Source of the DNA: Deltaproteobacteria bacterium
GTDB taxonomy: Bacteria > Desulfobacterota > BSN033 > UBA1163
Length of the DNA stretch: 14,642 bases
Assembly (NCBI GenBank): GCA_016875255.1
Contig: VGRU01000070.1
Coordinates: forward strand, 1 to 14,642
Reading direction: 5' to 3'
In this document: positions 1 through 6,297 of the stretch, in pieces
Position numbering within the stretch: position 1 is the stretch's first letter
How the letters are laid out: the number at the start of each line of letters is the position of its first letter
Translations under genes and position numbers: made by a program
Notes under the pieces: model-generated
What the model saw: the letters and a program-made list of their open reading frames with translations, nothing else
The model's database searches: none
What the model was told of the DNA's origin: nothing

Positions 1-25
1 CCCGAAGGGTGCCACAAATAAGCAG

Positions 26-265
26 TTAGATACCCTTTTGATACCGTGAAGCATACCAGTCAATAACGCGCCTAATCATTCTTTGATAAGAAATCCGATG
101 CTTTTGCGCCTCCCTCTTGAAGAATTCCACACTTGACTTATTCAAGGAAATCGTCACCTTAACATTTTCCTCCTTTAAGACCAACTGATCGGGTGCCGGG
201 AGAAAATCTTTTACAACCATCAACTTACCCATCGGCTCTTCAGTATATTTTATTTTGCTCTTCAT
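26..265 (-). CDS. brnA: BrnA-family antitoxin
   Basis: This 79-residue protein is the likely antitoxin of a type II toxin-antitoxin pair. The C-terminal half (about residues 35-76) reads as a ribbon-helix-helix domain: a beta strand VKVTISLN, then two helices ending in RRVIDWYASRYQ, as in BrnA/CopG-like repressors. The N-terminal half is charged and probably wraps the toxin. The ATG at 265 is preferred over an upstream start at 301 because GGGAGG lies seven bases before it. The gene overlaps the end of the toxin gene by 26 bases, so the two are probably translationally coupled. Known BrnA proteins bind the BrnT dimer and repress their own promoter; the same is inferred here. The family is assigned from the domain pattern and from the neighbouring toxin. 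Confidence 0.8.
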   Translation of the reverse strand: MKSKIKYTEEPMGKLMVVKDFLPAPDQLVLKEENVKVTISLNKSSVEFFKREAQKHRISYQRMIRRVIDWYASRYQKGI

Positions 266-527
266 AAATCTTCCTCCCTTTTCTCCAATATCCCGCACCA
301 AAAATACGGATGATGTTCTCCCGGTAGGTGAATCGAACAGTCATTATGCCATCGCCGACACGACCAATACAGTAGAACCGTTCCTCCTCCGTACTATGGC
401 TAACATCCTCAACAATGACACGATGGGGATCTAAAAAAGCGCGTTGCGCTATTAAAAATGAGACATTGTGTTTCTCTCGATTCTCCCTATCTTTTTCCTC
501 GTCCCATTCGAAAAAGACCTTTTCCAC
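240..527 (-). CDS. brnT: BrnT-family toxin (ribonuclease-like)
   Basis: This protein of about 95 residues has the BrnT (DUF497) pattern: an N-terminal FEWDEEKDRENREKHNVSF, a central acidic strand, and a C-terminal IIRIFGAGYWRKGRKIYEE corresponding to the usual RxISAR...R..YE block. BrnT toxins are RelE-fold ribonucleases that block translation and are neutralised by BrnA, the next gene. No ATG is available. The frame can be extended to a TTG at 542, but that codon overlaps a good promoter -10 box (534-539), so the GTG at 527 is chosen. That GTG sits at the predicted transcription start, which would make the message leaderless. Toxin-before-antitoxin order is normal for BrnTA. Confidence 0.8.
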   Translation of the reverse strand: MEKVFFEWDEEKDRENREKHNVSFLIAQRAFLDPHRVIVEDVSHSTEEERFYCIGRVGDGIMTVRFTYRENIIRIFGAGYWRKGRKIYEEQNKIY

Positions 528-533
528 GCAAGA

Positions 534-562
534 ATTATACAACGATATGAAATGGATTGCAA
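534..562 (-). promoter_or_regulatory. Candidate promoter of brnTA
   Basis: On the minus strand TTGCAA (557-562) is followed after exactly 17 bases by TATAAT (534-539). The predicted transcription start falls near 527, on the GTG proposed as the brnT start. BrnTA operons are normally autorepressed by BrnA at such a promoter; no operator was resolved here. Confidence 0.6.
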
Positions 563-892
563 TATAGAGATATGGCTGAAGATATGGTGAAAGCAGGTTA
601 ATCCACGCACTGATCTAAATTCCAAGACATGACACTCGAATCCATTATGACACTTCCCTGGGAGTTCTTGGAAGAGTTATATTAAGCCCCTGAATAAGAA
701 AATAAACACCTGGTAGAGAAAAAGAAAGACTACCAACGCCACTTAGGAAATGAGTGTGAATAACACCTACGAATGTTGACCGAAGTGAACTTCTTGAGAA
801 CGTGGATTACGGTTCAAAAGCGAGTATTAACGAAAAGCCGAGCCAGAGGCGGGCACGTCTTCCCACCGATTGGCTCCAACGGCTGGTTGGGC
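543..892. other. Gene-free stretch between brnT and the DUF6602 gene
   Basis: No convincing gene is seen in this stretch. The left end holds the brnT promoter. The part from 825 to 892 forms an attC-like hairpin downstream of the DUF6602 gene. Short open frames in the middle are broken by stops and match nothing recognised. A 101-codon plus-strand frame from 773 runs mainly antisense to the DUF6602 gene and has no domain. Confidence 0.5.
825..892 (-). repeat. Degenerate attC-like hairpin at the DUF6602 3' end
   Basis: On the minus strand GCCCAAC (RYYYAAC form) follows the stop codon directly. It is followed by nested arms: AGCCG with CGGCT, GAGCC with GGCTC, and GTGGG with CCCGC (one G-T pair). 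The distal box reads GTTAATA instead of the GTTRRRY expected, so the site, if real, is decayed. It could also simply be a hairpin that ends or stabilises the transcript; there is no T-run. Confidence 0.3.
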
Positions 893-1615
893 TCACGCAC
901 CGTCAAGTCTCACCCGTTCGCCCCTTACTTGGTCAACATACCACTCATAGGGATTCTTCGTTTCACCCACTATCCCGGTAGAGAAGTAAAATTGGCCGAG
1001 GAGCCGACCGGCGAGGAAGAAGAGAACGTCTCTGGACTTGTAGGCTTGGGGATTGATAGATGGTGCTTTTTCCTGTAGAAGAAACCCCTTGTCGAGGATT
1101 GCCACGGTATTAAGCTGACTTGGGAACGGAGTTAGATGTCTGCAACGCAATAGGGTCTTGAGACTGATGGAACTGAAAGCTACGATGTGTTTCTCGACAG
1201 GGAAATAACCGAGAGCCTCCGAGCAGATTTCGTCAATGCTCTTGAAACATTCAAGAGCCTTCTGGAGTTCCGTCTGATTCAGATAGGTTTTCACTTCTAT
1301 GACAGCAGTTACGGCCTCGACCGGCAGAACAACTAAATCATTAACGGAAAGAAAAGGTGAGTATCGCGCCGAATTGTACAGTAAAACGTCACATTGCTGA
1401 CTCTTTTTGCCCGAATGGTAGATGAATCCTTGTGCCACGGCTATGTCATTCGGTAAAATGCTGCGCGCCATTCGCCGCACAAGATCTTCACAGAGTATGC
1501 CTTTTGTGTAACGCTGTTTGGGGTCAAATAGGACATCAAACACCTTTTTCTTGTTGAGCATCTCGTCCTGTAACAGGTGGTAGTATTCAATCATCTCTAT
1601 CGGTTTATTCTGCAT
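893..1615 (-). CDS. DUF6602-like protein with nuclease-fold signature
   Basis: This 240-residue soluble protein resembles the DUF6602 family. It shows a PD-(D/E)XK-type signature: Glu43 in a helix (LCEDLVRRM), Asp76 in CDVLLYN, and Glu107-x-Lys109 in AVIEVKTYL at the end of a hydrophobic strand. This spacing fits a restriction-endonuclease-like fold, so a DNA- or RNA-cutting or defence role is possible, but the biochemical function of DUF6602 is not known to me. There is no signal peptide or membrane segment. The ATG at 1615 has only a weak ribosome site. The gene is closely framed by attC-like hairpins: GTTGGGC lies 13 bases before the start codon, and GCCCAAC directly follows the TGA stop. 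This hints at an integron-type gene cassette. Confidence 0.6.
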   Translation of the reverse strand: MQNKPIEMIEYYHLLQDEMLNKKKVFDVLFDPKQRYTKGILCEDLVRRMARSILPNDIAVAQGFIYHSGKKSQQCDVLLYNSARYSPFLSVNDLVVLPVEAVTAVIEVKTYLNQTELQKALECFKSIDEICSEALGYFPVEKHIVAFSSISLKTLLRCRHLTPFPSQLNTVAILDKGFLLQEKAPSINPQAYKSRDVLFFLAGRLLGQFYFSTGIVGETKNPYEWYVDQVRGERVRLDGA

Positions 1616-1628
1616 ATGTTTTCTCTTA

Positions 1629-1683
1629 GCCCAACGCTACGGTTGTGCTGGGGTACTCCGTCGGCACGAGCCGATTGTTGGCC
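1629..1683 (-). repeat. attC-like recombination site upstream of DUF6602
   Basis: On the minus strand the 55-bp element runs from GGCCAAC to GTTGGGC, outer arms complementary at 6 of 7 positions. Inside, separated by short unpaired spacers (AAT and TAGC), CGGCTCGTGC can pair with GCACAACCG, leaving a bulged base and one mismatch around a 15-base loop. Outer R arms, unpaired spacers, inner L arms with a bulge and a terminal loop are the layout of integron attC sites. No integrase gene lies in the window. It has no T-run, so it is not an ordinary terminator. Confidence 0.35.
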
Positions 1684-1732
1684 ACCTACTTTGTCAAACC
1701 CATGACCTCCACCATACTCATCTTTGCTTGAG

Positions 1733-3121
1733 TCAGCGTGGCACGATCAAATTGAACAGCTTATCTGCCCGTGCGGGATCGAGGTGTTGCAGTTCCCGGA
1801 CGGCATCCAAGGCCGCTGTGCGGTTGCCGGAAAGAAGAAAAGCGATCCCGAGGTTGTACCAGGCATTGGCATAGTTCGGATTGATGCGCAGAGCCTGGCG
1901 ATAGGCCTCGATGGCGTCATCGTGTCGCTTGAGGTCGCTGTAAGCGATCCCGAGGTTGTACCAAGCTTCGGCAATATTAGGATTGATGCGCAGAGCCTGG
2001 CGATAGGCATCGATGGCGTCATCATGTCGCTTGAGGTCGCCGTAAGCGGCCCCGAGGTTGTTCCAGACGCTGGTAAACTCAGGATTAATGCGTAAAGCCT
2101 GGCGAAAGGCATCGATGGCATCATTGTAGCGCTTGAGGTCGCCGTAAGCGACCCCGAGGTTGTTCCAAGCTTCGGCAATATTAGGATTGATGCGCAGAGC
2201 CTGGCGATAGGCCTCGATGGCGTCATCGTGTCGCTTGAGGTTGCTGTAAGCAACCCCGAGGTCATACCAGGCTTCGGCAAACTCAGGATGTAAAGCTTTG
2301 CGAAAGGCCTCGATGGCGTCTTCGTAACGGTTCAGTTTTAGGTAAGTTTCTCCGAGGAGGTACCAGCAGACTTCTTCGAGTTGGCCTCTGGGCCACTTGC
2401 GGCACCAATCGAGCAGTCTTTGCCAGTCATTTAGTTCTTCCAGGGCCATGGCGCGCTTCAACCATTCGATCCGACTGTGGCCCTCGGCGGCCGTTTGGCG
2501 GCCTGGTTTTACCTCGTTTATCCACTCCACGGGCATGGCGAAGTTGAGACTCTGTCCGCCTTCCAGGTAAAGGGTTGTAAGGCCGACAAGCCGACCTTCC
2601 CCATCGAATAGGCCTCCGCCGCTCGAACCCGGAGAAATAGCCGCTGTGGTCTGAATCAAGGGTGGTGGTCCACCCCGGAGCTGTGCAACGATGCCGTCAG
2701 AAAGGGAAAGCTCCAAGCCTTGCGGCGCACCCAAGGCATAAACCGGGTCCCCCACCTTGAGCCCTGCCGCTTTGCCGAGCTCCACAGGCTTCCCCGTAAT
2801 ACCCTTGGTATCAAGGAGGCAGATGTCCTTTTCTCCATCTTCCGCATAAAGAGTGGCTGAAACAAGCTCTTTGCCCCTGCCCACCTGATAGGATGCACCC
2901 CCTTCAATGACGTGGCAGTTGGTGGCGACCCTCCCGGAAGAAATCAACACCCCGCTCCCCTGGCTTTTCAGCTTGCCTTGAGCGTCCAGGGTCTTCACCA
3001 CAACAACGGTATCCTTGACTTTGTCGAAGACTTGGCCGGGCGTAAGGGCGTGACCTGACACGGGCAGGATCGAGAGGATAAATACAACCCCGATCAGCCT
3101 TATAACCGACGGTATATTCAT
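1733..3121 (-). CDS. Exported trypsin-like serine protease with TPR repeats
   Basis: This protein of 462 residues begins with a hydrophobic export signal (residues 1 to about 25, ending VSGHA), followed by an HtrA/trypsin-like protease domain with His70 (ATNCHVIEG), Asp99 (KDICLL) and Ser167 in the motif PGSSGGGL. About six tetratricopeptide repeats follow; four successive 34-residue units are almost identical (AEAW.NLG.AY..LKRHDDAI..YRQALRINPN). It probably acts outside the cytoplasmic membrane, where the TPR part would bind partner proteins. The ATG at 3121 is chosen because GAGAGG lies six bases upstream and the signal peptide then starts at residue 1; an ATG at 3157 with GGGGGA upstream is also possible. 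No PDZ domain is visible, unlike classical DegP. It is transcribed alone. Confidence 0.8.
   Translation of the reverse strand: MNIPSVIRLIGVVFILSILPVSGHALTPGQVFDKVKDTVVVVKTLDAQGKLKSQGSGVLISSGRVATNCHVIEGGASYQVGRGKELVSATLYAEDGEKDICLLDTKGITGKPVELGKAAGLKVGDPVYALGAPQGLELSLSDGIVAQLRGGPPPLIQTTAAISPGSSGGGLFDGEGRLVGLTTLYLEGGQSLNFAMPVEWINEVKPGRQTAAEGHSRIEWLKRAMALEELNDWQRLLDWCRKWPRGQLEEVCWYLLGETYLKLNRYEDAIEAFRKALHPEFAEAWYDLGVAYSNLKRHDDAIEAYRQALRINPNIAEAWNNLGVAYGDLKRYNDAIDAFRQALRINPEFTSVWNNLGAAYGDLKRHDDAIDAYRQALRINPNIAEAWYNLGIAYSDLKRHDDAIEAYRQALRINPNYANAWYNLGIAFLLSGNRTAALDAVRELQHLDPARADKLFNLIVPR
1841..2282 (-). repeat. 102-bp tandem repeats encoding TPR units
   Basis: Inside the protease gene, units beginning AGCGA/AGCGG/AGCAA (plus strand) start at 1841, 1943, 2045, 2147 and 2249, an exact 102-bp period (34 codons). 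The units starting at 1841, 1943 and 2147 are nearly identical at DNA level; those at 2045 and 2249 are more diverged. This suggests recent expansion or gene conversion. Confidence 0.9.
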
Positions 3122-3230
3122 CTTTATCCTCTCCCCGTTCTTCCATTTGGCTGCCATGTGGATTCCCCCATTTTGCTTCCCGCGTATTGAAAGAAATATT
3201 TCCCTCTTCACGCCCTCGATTACTGATTGG

Positions 3231-3259
3231 AATATACACACTTTATGCAGATTGATCAA
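3231..3259 (-). promoter_or_regulatory. Candidate promoter of the protease gene
   Basis: On the minus strand TTGATC (3254-3259) is followed after 17 bases by TATATT (3231-3236). The -35 box lies within a perfect 12-bp palindrome, GATTGATCAATC (3250-3261), which could be an operator. The predicted leader is about 100 bases. Confidence 0.4.
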
Positions 3260-3330
3260 TCAAAACTTTCAGGAAGCTACTATTCAGGGGGGCTTGACAG
3301 TACAAACTGGATGAAATTAACTTTTCTATT

Positions 3331-3714
3331 CTATAAAATCTCTACTTCTAAATTATCTCCTGAATTTACAGAAAGGGTTTTTTTGATACTCTGGGGGGCA
3401 ATTAATTCCATTTTATTTTCAGGGTAATCCTTAACTAATGGCAAAACGACGGCTGCTTTTAATTGGCCGTTGATGAGGACTGGATAACACTTGGCACTGC
3501 AAAAGATGGGGTCTTCGGGGGTGATTTCTATTCCACCTTCGGTTTTAAGTGTGTTGAAGGTCTGGAGAGATTCCGAATCAATGATTTCGAGATTCAGCGT
3601 TCCGGGATAGGGATCGATGGAGAGTTTTTCTAGGAACTGTCTTCTTACCCAAGGAATATGAGTAAATTGACTTGCCTCCCCGAGACCTTCTACTATTCTC
3701 CCGCGAATCTTAAT
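3331..3714 (-). CDS. ribK: RibK/DUF120-like CTP-dependent riboflavin kinase homologue, non-canonical start
   Basis: This 127-codon frame lacks any ATG, GTG or TTG before its conserved region, yet its product matches the archaeal riboflavin kinase family (RibK, DUF120). It starts IKIRGRIVEGLGEASQF, continues with DPYPGTLNLEI (Thr39 and Asn41 fit the Mg-binding Thr and Asn of the archaeal enzyme), and ends with KCYPVLINGQLKAAVVLP and a MELIAPQSI...SGDNLEVEIL tail. The archaeal enzyme turns riboflavin plus CTP into FMN. Here FMN would feed UbiX, the gene immediately upstream, whose stop codon overlaps this start. An in-frame TGA at 3720-3718 caps the frame, so translation probably begins at ATT (3714), with AAAGGG seven bases before it, or at ATC (3717). 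The usual His of the THYP block is replaced (KDYP). A pseudogene is possible, but the frame is intact. Confidence 0.75.
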   Translation of the reverse strand: MKIRGRIVEGLGEASQFTHIPWVRRQFLEKLSIDPYPGTLNLEIIDSESLQTFNTLKTEGGIEITPEDPIFCSAKCYPVLINGQLKAAVVLPLVKDYPENKMELIAPQSIKKTLSVNSGDNLEVEIL

Positions 3715-4309
3715 GATTCAACCCTTTCTTTCGAAGGTTATTTTTCACCTTTGCGCTTCCCCAGCGGGCAAAAAGGTCGTGCTCGATATGGAAGAGATCG
3801 AGGACTTTCCCGACGGTATGGTTGATCAGGTCGTCCATGGTCTTGGGATGGAAGTAGAAGGCGGGAATAGGTGGTAGAATGATCACCCCGAGGTCTGCAA
3901 GATTCATCATCAGGTTGAGGTGCCCCTTGTGAAGAGGTGTTTCCCGCACCGCGAGAACCAATTTTCTTCTTTCTTTGATTATCACATCTGCGGCGCGTAT
4001 AAGAAGGTTGACATTAAATGAATTGGCAATGGCCGACAGGCTCTTGATGGAACAGGGCATCACCACCATTCCATCGGTGTGGAATGAGCCGCTGGCGATA
4101 TCCGCTCCCACATCTTTGATATCATAAACGACCTTTGCCAAAGATTTTACTTTCTCTATGCTCCAATCGGTCTCCATACGAATCGTTCTTTCAGCGGCCT
4201 CGGTGATGACCAGATGGGTCTCCACATTCGATTTTGAGAGGACTTCGAGTAGCCTGATGCCATAGATGGCTCCGGTGGCACCGGAGATTCCAACGATTAT
4301 TCTCTTCAT
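3710..4309 (-). CDS. ubiX: UbiX-family flavin prenyltransferase
   Basis: This 199-residue protein makes prenylated FMN from FMN and dimethylallyl (pyro)phosphate, the cofactor required by UbiD decarboxylases. All family motifs are visible: GISGATGAIYG (7-17) at the phosphate-binding loop, MPCS (84-87), RAADV (105-109), KERR (112-115), RETPL (122-126) and PAFY (149-152). The length is typical. The ATG at 4309 is preferred over 4336 because AGGAG lies five bases upstream and the protein then starts MKRIIVGISG, as in homologues. It lies downstream of three UbiD-like genes and overlaps the RibK-like gene by five bases. That order places flavin kinase, flavin prenylation and the prenyl-FMN-using enzymes in one cluster. 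No key motif is missing. Confidence 0.95.
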   Translation of the reverse strand: MKRIIVGISGATGAIYGIRLLEVLSKSNVETHLVITEAAERTIRMETDWSIEKVKSLAKVVYDIKDVGADIASGSFHTDGMVVMPCSIKSLSAIANSFNVNLLIRAADVIIKERRKLVLAVRETPLHKGHLNLMMNLADLGVIILPPIPAFYFHPKTMDDLINHTVGKVLDLFHIEHDLFARWGSAKVKNNLRKKGLNH

Positions 4310-4344
4310 CTCATCTCCTGAATCAATATAGGGCAAATGATTAA

Positions 4345-4420
4345 AATGTTATCCTGAACTTGGTTCAGAATCTAATTAATTCAACCCATGACGAGACCCT
4401 GAAATAAATTCAGGGTGACA
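4345..4420. repeat. Palindromic dispersed-type repeat in the ubiD-ubiX spacer
   Basis: Two hairpins lie in this spacer: CTGAAC-TTG-GTTCAG (4354-4368) and CCCTGAA-ATAAA-TTCAGGG (4397-4415). Neither has a T-run in the direction of transcription. The style (CCTGAACTTGGTTCAG...TTCAGGGTGAC) resembles intergenic repeats that are scattered through many deltaproteobacterial genomes; copy number here is not known. Confidence 0.6.
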
Positions 4421-4443
4421 AAATAGTAATTACGACGCAGTCT

Positions 4444-5808
4444 TCAAGGGGGAGGGAATCTATTTAGGCTTTTCAATATGGAAGCAACCCTTTTTCCCAC
4501 CCCCTCAGGGACTCCCACCTTTTCAAATCCTTTAAGCCTGGGTTTTGTCGCATCCAATCCCATCTTTGCCGTTAAGAATCCATCCCCCGAAGAGGGATCA
4601 ATGGGTTGCCCCCTCAGGTTGGTCATGACCATCAGGTCTTTGTCTGCCTGGAATCGGGTTGCCAGAGCCCATTCCAGTTCCTGATCGTCCTGTATGTTTA
4701 TATCGGTATTGACGGCAATGACCTTTTTCATATTGGTAAAAGAGAGGGCAAGCGATAGGGCTCTTCGGATTTCGCCTCTATTCTCCGTATCAAGACTGAT
4801 CACAGCGTGAGAACCGAATGTTCCGGGGATGAGGCGGACCTCTCTGATAGAAGGAATTTCCCTCTTCATCTTTGGAACAAAGTCGAGACCATGAACGAGA
4901 TAGAGAAGGTTATCCACCTCGAGGCTCCAGGGAACAATGGCATGATAAAGAGGTTTTTTTCGGAAAGTGATGGCTATGACCTGGATGGTAGGGCTTTTTG
5001 AGAACCCCATATAGTATCCGCTCGATTCTCCAAGAACGCCATCCTCTTCCTTACCTTTGGGGTCGATAAAACCTTCGATCACGATTTCGGCAAAGGCAGG
5101 AATTTCAAGATCAATGTTTTCAGCCTTTGCCATTGGCACAGCTTTTCCTCTGATGCCTCCGGCTATGGAGAGTTTGTCCACCCCTGCAGGCGCTTTCAGG
5201 ATTGAGGCAAGGAAGATGAGAGGGTCCATGCCGATGACCGTGGCGATCTCCATCCGCCGGCGCATCCTCTTATATTTTCCGTAGATTTCCGCAAGGGGAG
5301 GGTTGAGCAGTGATATGCCAAGTCGATTTTTTCCCCTCATCTCCATTCTGTGAAGGCCCCTTCCGATTCCACCGGTCTCTGGATCCCTGGCAGACGAGAA
5401 ACCGGACGTGATGTAGGGGCCGGAATCTCCTGCATAGTGGGTCAGGACAGGGAGGAGCCTTGTAAGGTCCAGCCCTTTTCCTTTCTTGACCACCACCTTG
5501 GAAGAGGGATCTTTAGTGAGCGCTGGCGGAATACCTTTTCCCATCCGCTTTGGGAATTCTTCAAAGAGTTTGTCTGGTTCAATTCCAAGGGCGAGAGCAA
5601 GTCGTCTCCTCGTTCCGAGAAGATTTCCCACGACAGGTAAACGGTAGCCCTTCGCCTTTTCGAAGAGAATAGCGGGGGCGTCCTTTTTTCCGATTTCGGA
5701 GAGGAAGGCCGAGATTTCATATTTCGGGTCGAGAGGGGTTGAGATCGAAAGAAGGTCTCCTTCAGACCTCAACTCCTCAAGGAAACTTTTTATTCCTGTT
5801 GGCGCCAT
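4444..5808 (-). CDS. UbiD-family decarboxylase, diverged active site
   Basis: This 454-residue protein is a full-length UbiD-family member: an N-terminal domain (1-120), a prenyl-FMN-binding region with SARDPETGGIGRGLHRMEM (139-157), and LGESSGYYMG (259-268). The family's catalytic Arg is kept as Arg154. The first catalytic Glu of the E-x4-E pair is Asp256; the second is Glu261. The Asn normally five residues before the Arg, which helps hold the metal and prenyl-FMN phosphate, is Gly149. It differs strongly from the other two UbiD proteins here. The start ATG at 5808 has no clear ribosome site, and a 220-bp repeat-bearing gap separates it from the gamma-subunit gene, so it may form a sub-unit of expression with ubiX and ribK. 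The substrate is unknown; a scaffold role or a distinct reaction are both possible. Confidence 0.85.
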   Translation of the reverse strand: MAPTGIKSFLEELRSEGDLLSISTPLDPKYEISAFLSEIGKKDAPAILFEKAKGYRLPVVGNLLGTRRRLALALGIEPDKLFEEFPKRMGKGIPPALTKDPSSKVVVKKGKGLDLTRLLPVLTHYAGDSGPYITSGFSSARDPETGGIGRGLHRMEMRGKNRLGISLLNPPLAEIYGKYKRMRRRMEIATVIGMDPLIFLASILKAPAGVDKLSIAGGIRGKAVPMAKAENIDLEIPAFAEIVIEGFIDPKGKEEDGVLGESSGYYMGFSKSPTIQVIAITFRKKPLYHAIVPWSLEVDNLLYLVHGLDFVPKMKREIPSIREVRLIPGTFGSHAVISLDTENRGEIRRALSLALSFTNMKKVIAVNTDINIQDDQELEWALATRFQADKDLMVMTNLRGQPIDPSSGDGFLTAKMGLDATKPRLKGFEKVGVPEGVGKRVASILKSLNRFPPP

Positions 5809-5849
5809 AAGATGATACTTTTGAAGTATTGAAGGTTTCGTAAAAGTCG

Positions 5850-5992
5850 TCTCACCGGTGAAAACCGGTGTCCAGAGTTTTCATAATGATCATAAAATAC
5901 TGGATGTGCTCGCTCGCTTCGCTCACTCCGCCTCCCTTCGGTCGCCCGGCTGGAGTTTACCCCGTACTTGATACGGGGCCGGAATGACAATC
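5850..5992. repeat. Compound palindromic repeat between gamma subunit and third ubiD
   Basis: The spacer contains hairpin CACCGG-TGAAAA-CCGGTG (5853-5870), a GC-rich core (5906-5946) and a perfect hairpin CCCCGTA-CTTGA-TACGGGG (5960-5978). The 41-bp core reappears in reverse orientation at 13834-13874 with 38 of 41 identities, showing that this is an interspersed element. No gene is seen between 5809 and 6028. Confidence 0.75.
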
Positions 5993-6028
5993 AATAGCAT
6001 TATTCGGTTTTTAAAAATTTCATCAGTA

Positions 6029-6286
6029 TTAGCTAAATTTATTCACTTCTTTGATGATCTTTATTGACCAGGGCTTTTCCTGAAGCTGGCCCCTTCCCAG
6101 GCGGACCCAGAGGCGATCCGAATATTTGGACTCGTTTTTGGAGACCATCCCAAGGACATAGGCACTTCGGTATTTATATCTTCTGTCCGATGGCGTCAGA
6201 TCCCGGACGATTATTTCCATCTCCTGGTCTTCAGCAACCAGCGCAAGGTCTGTTAAGATGAACGTATCATATTCTTTTTTAGCCAT
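6029..6286 (-). CDS. PpcC-like gamma subunit of a phenylphosphate-carboxylase-type enzyme
   Basis: This 85-residue soluble protein (about 10 kDa) begins MAKKEYDTFILTDLALVAED and carries EMEIIVRDLTPSDRRYKY and LWVRLGRGQL. Size, charge pattern and position directly after a PpcA/PpcB-like UbiD gene fit the small gamma subunit of phenylphosphate carboxylase, a protein with no known enzymatic motif. The start at 6286 is fixed by GAGGAGG just upstream, which overlaps the stop of the preceding gene; the two are 11 bases apart and surely co-translated. No catalytic residues can be assigned. The identification rests on context and general resemblance rather than on an alignment. Confidence 0.65.
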   Translation of the reverse strand: MAKKEYDTFILTDLALVAEDQEMEIIVRDLTPSDRRYKYRSAYVLGMVSKNESKYSDRLWVRLGRGQLQEKPWSIKIIKEVNKFS

Positions 6287-6297
6287 GCTATTCCTCC

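Noticed and set aside
773..1078. 101-codon plus-strand frame next to DUF6602
   Set aside because: Most of it is antisense to the DUF6602 coding sequence, it has no ribosome site, and no domain is seen.
1747..2280. 177-codon minus-strand repetitive frame in the protease gene
   Set aside because: It is an out-of-frame reading of the 102-bp TPR repeats; repeats of a length divisible by three keep other frames open.
1841..2282. CRISPR array suggested by regularly spaced repeats
   Set aside because: The 102-bp units are contiguous, in frame and encode TPR motifs; there are no unique spacers.
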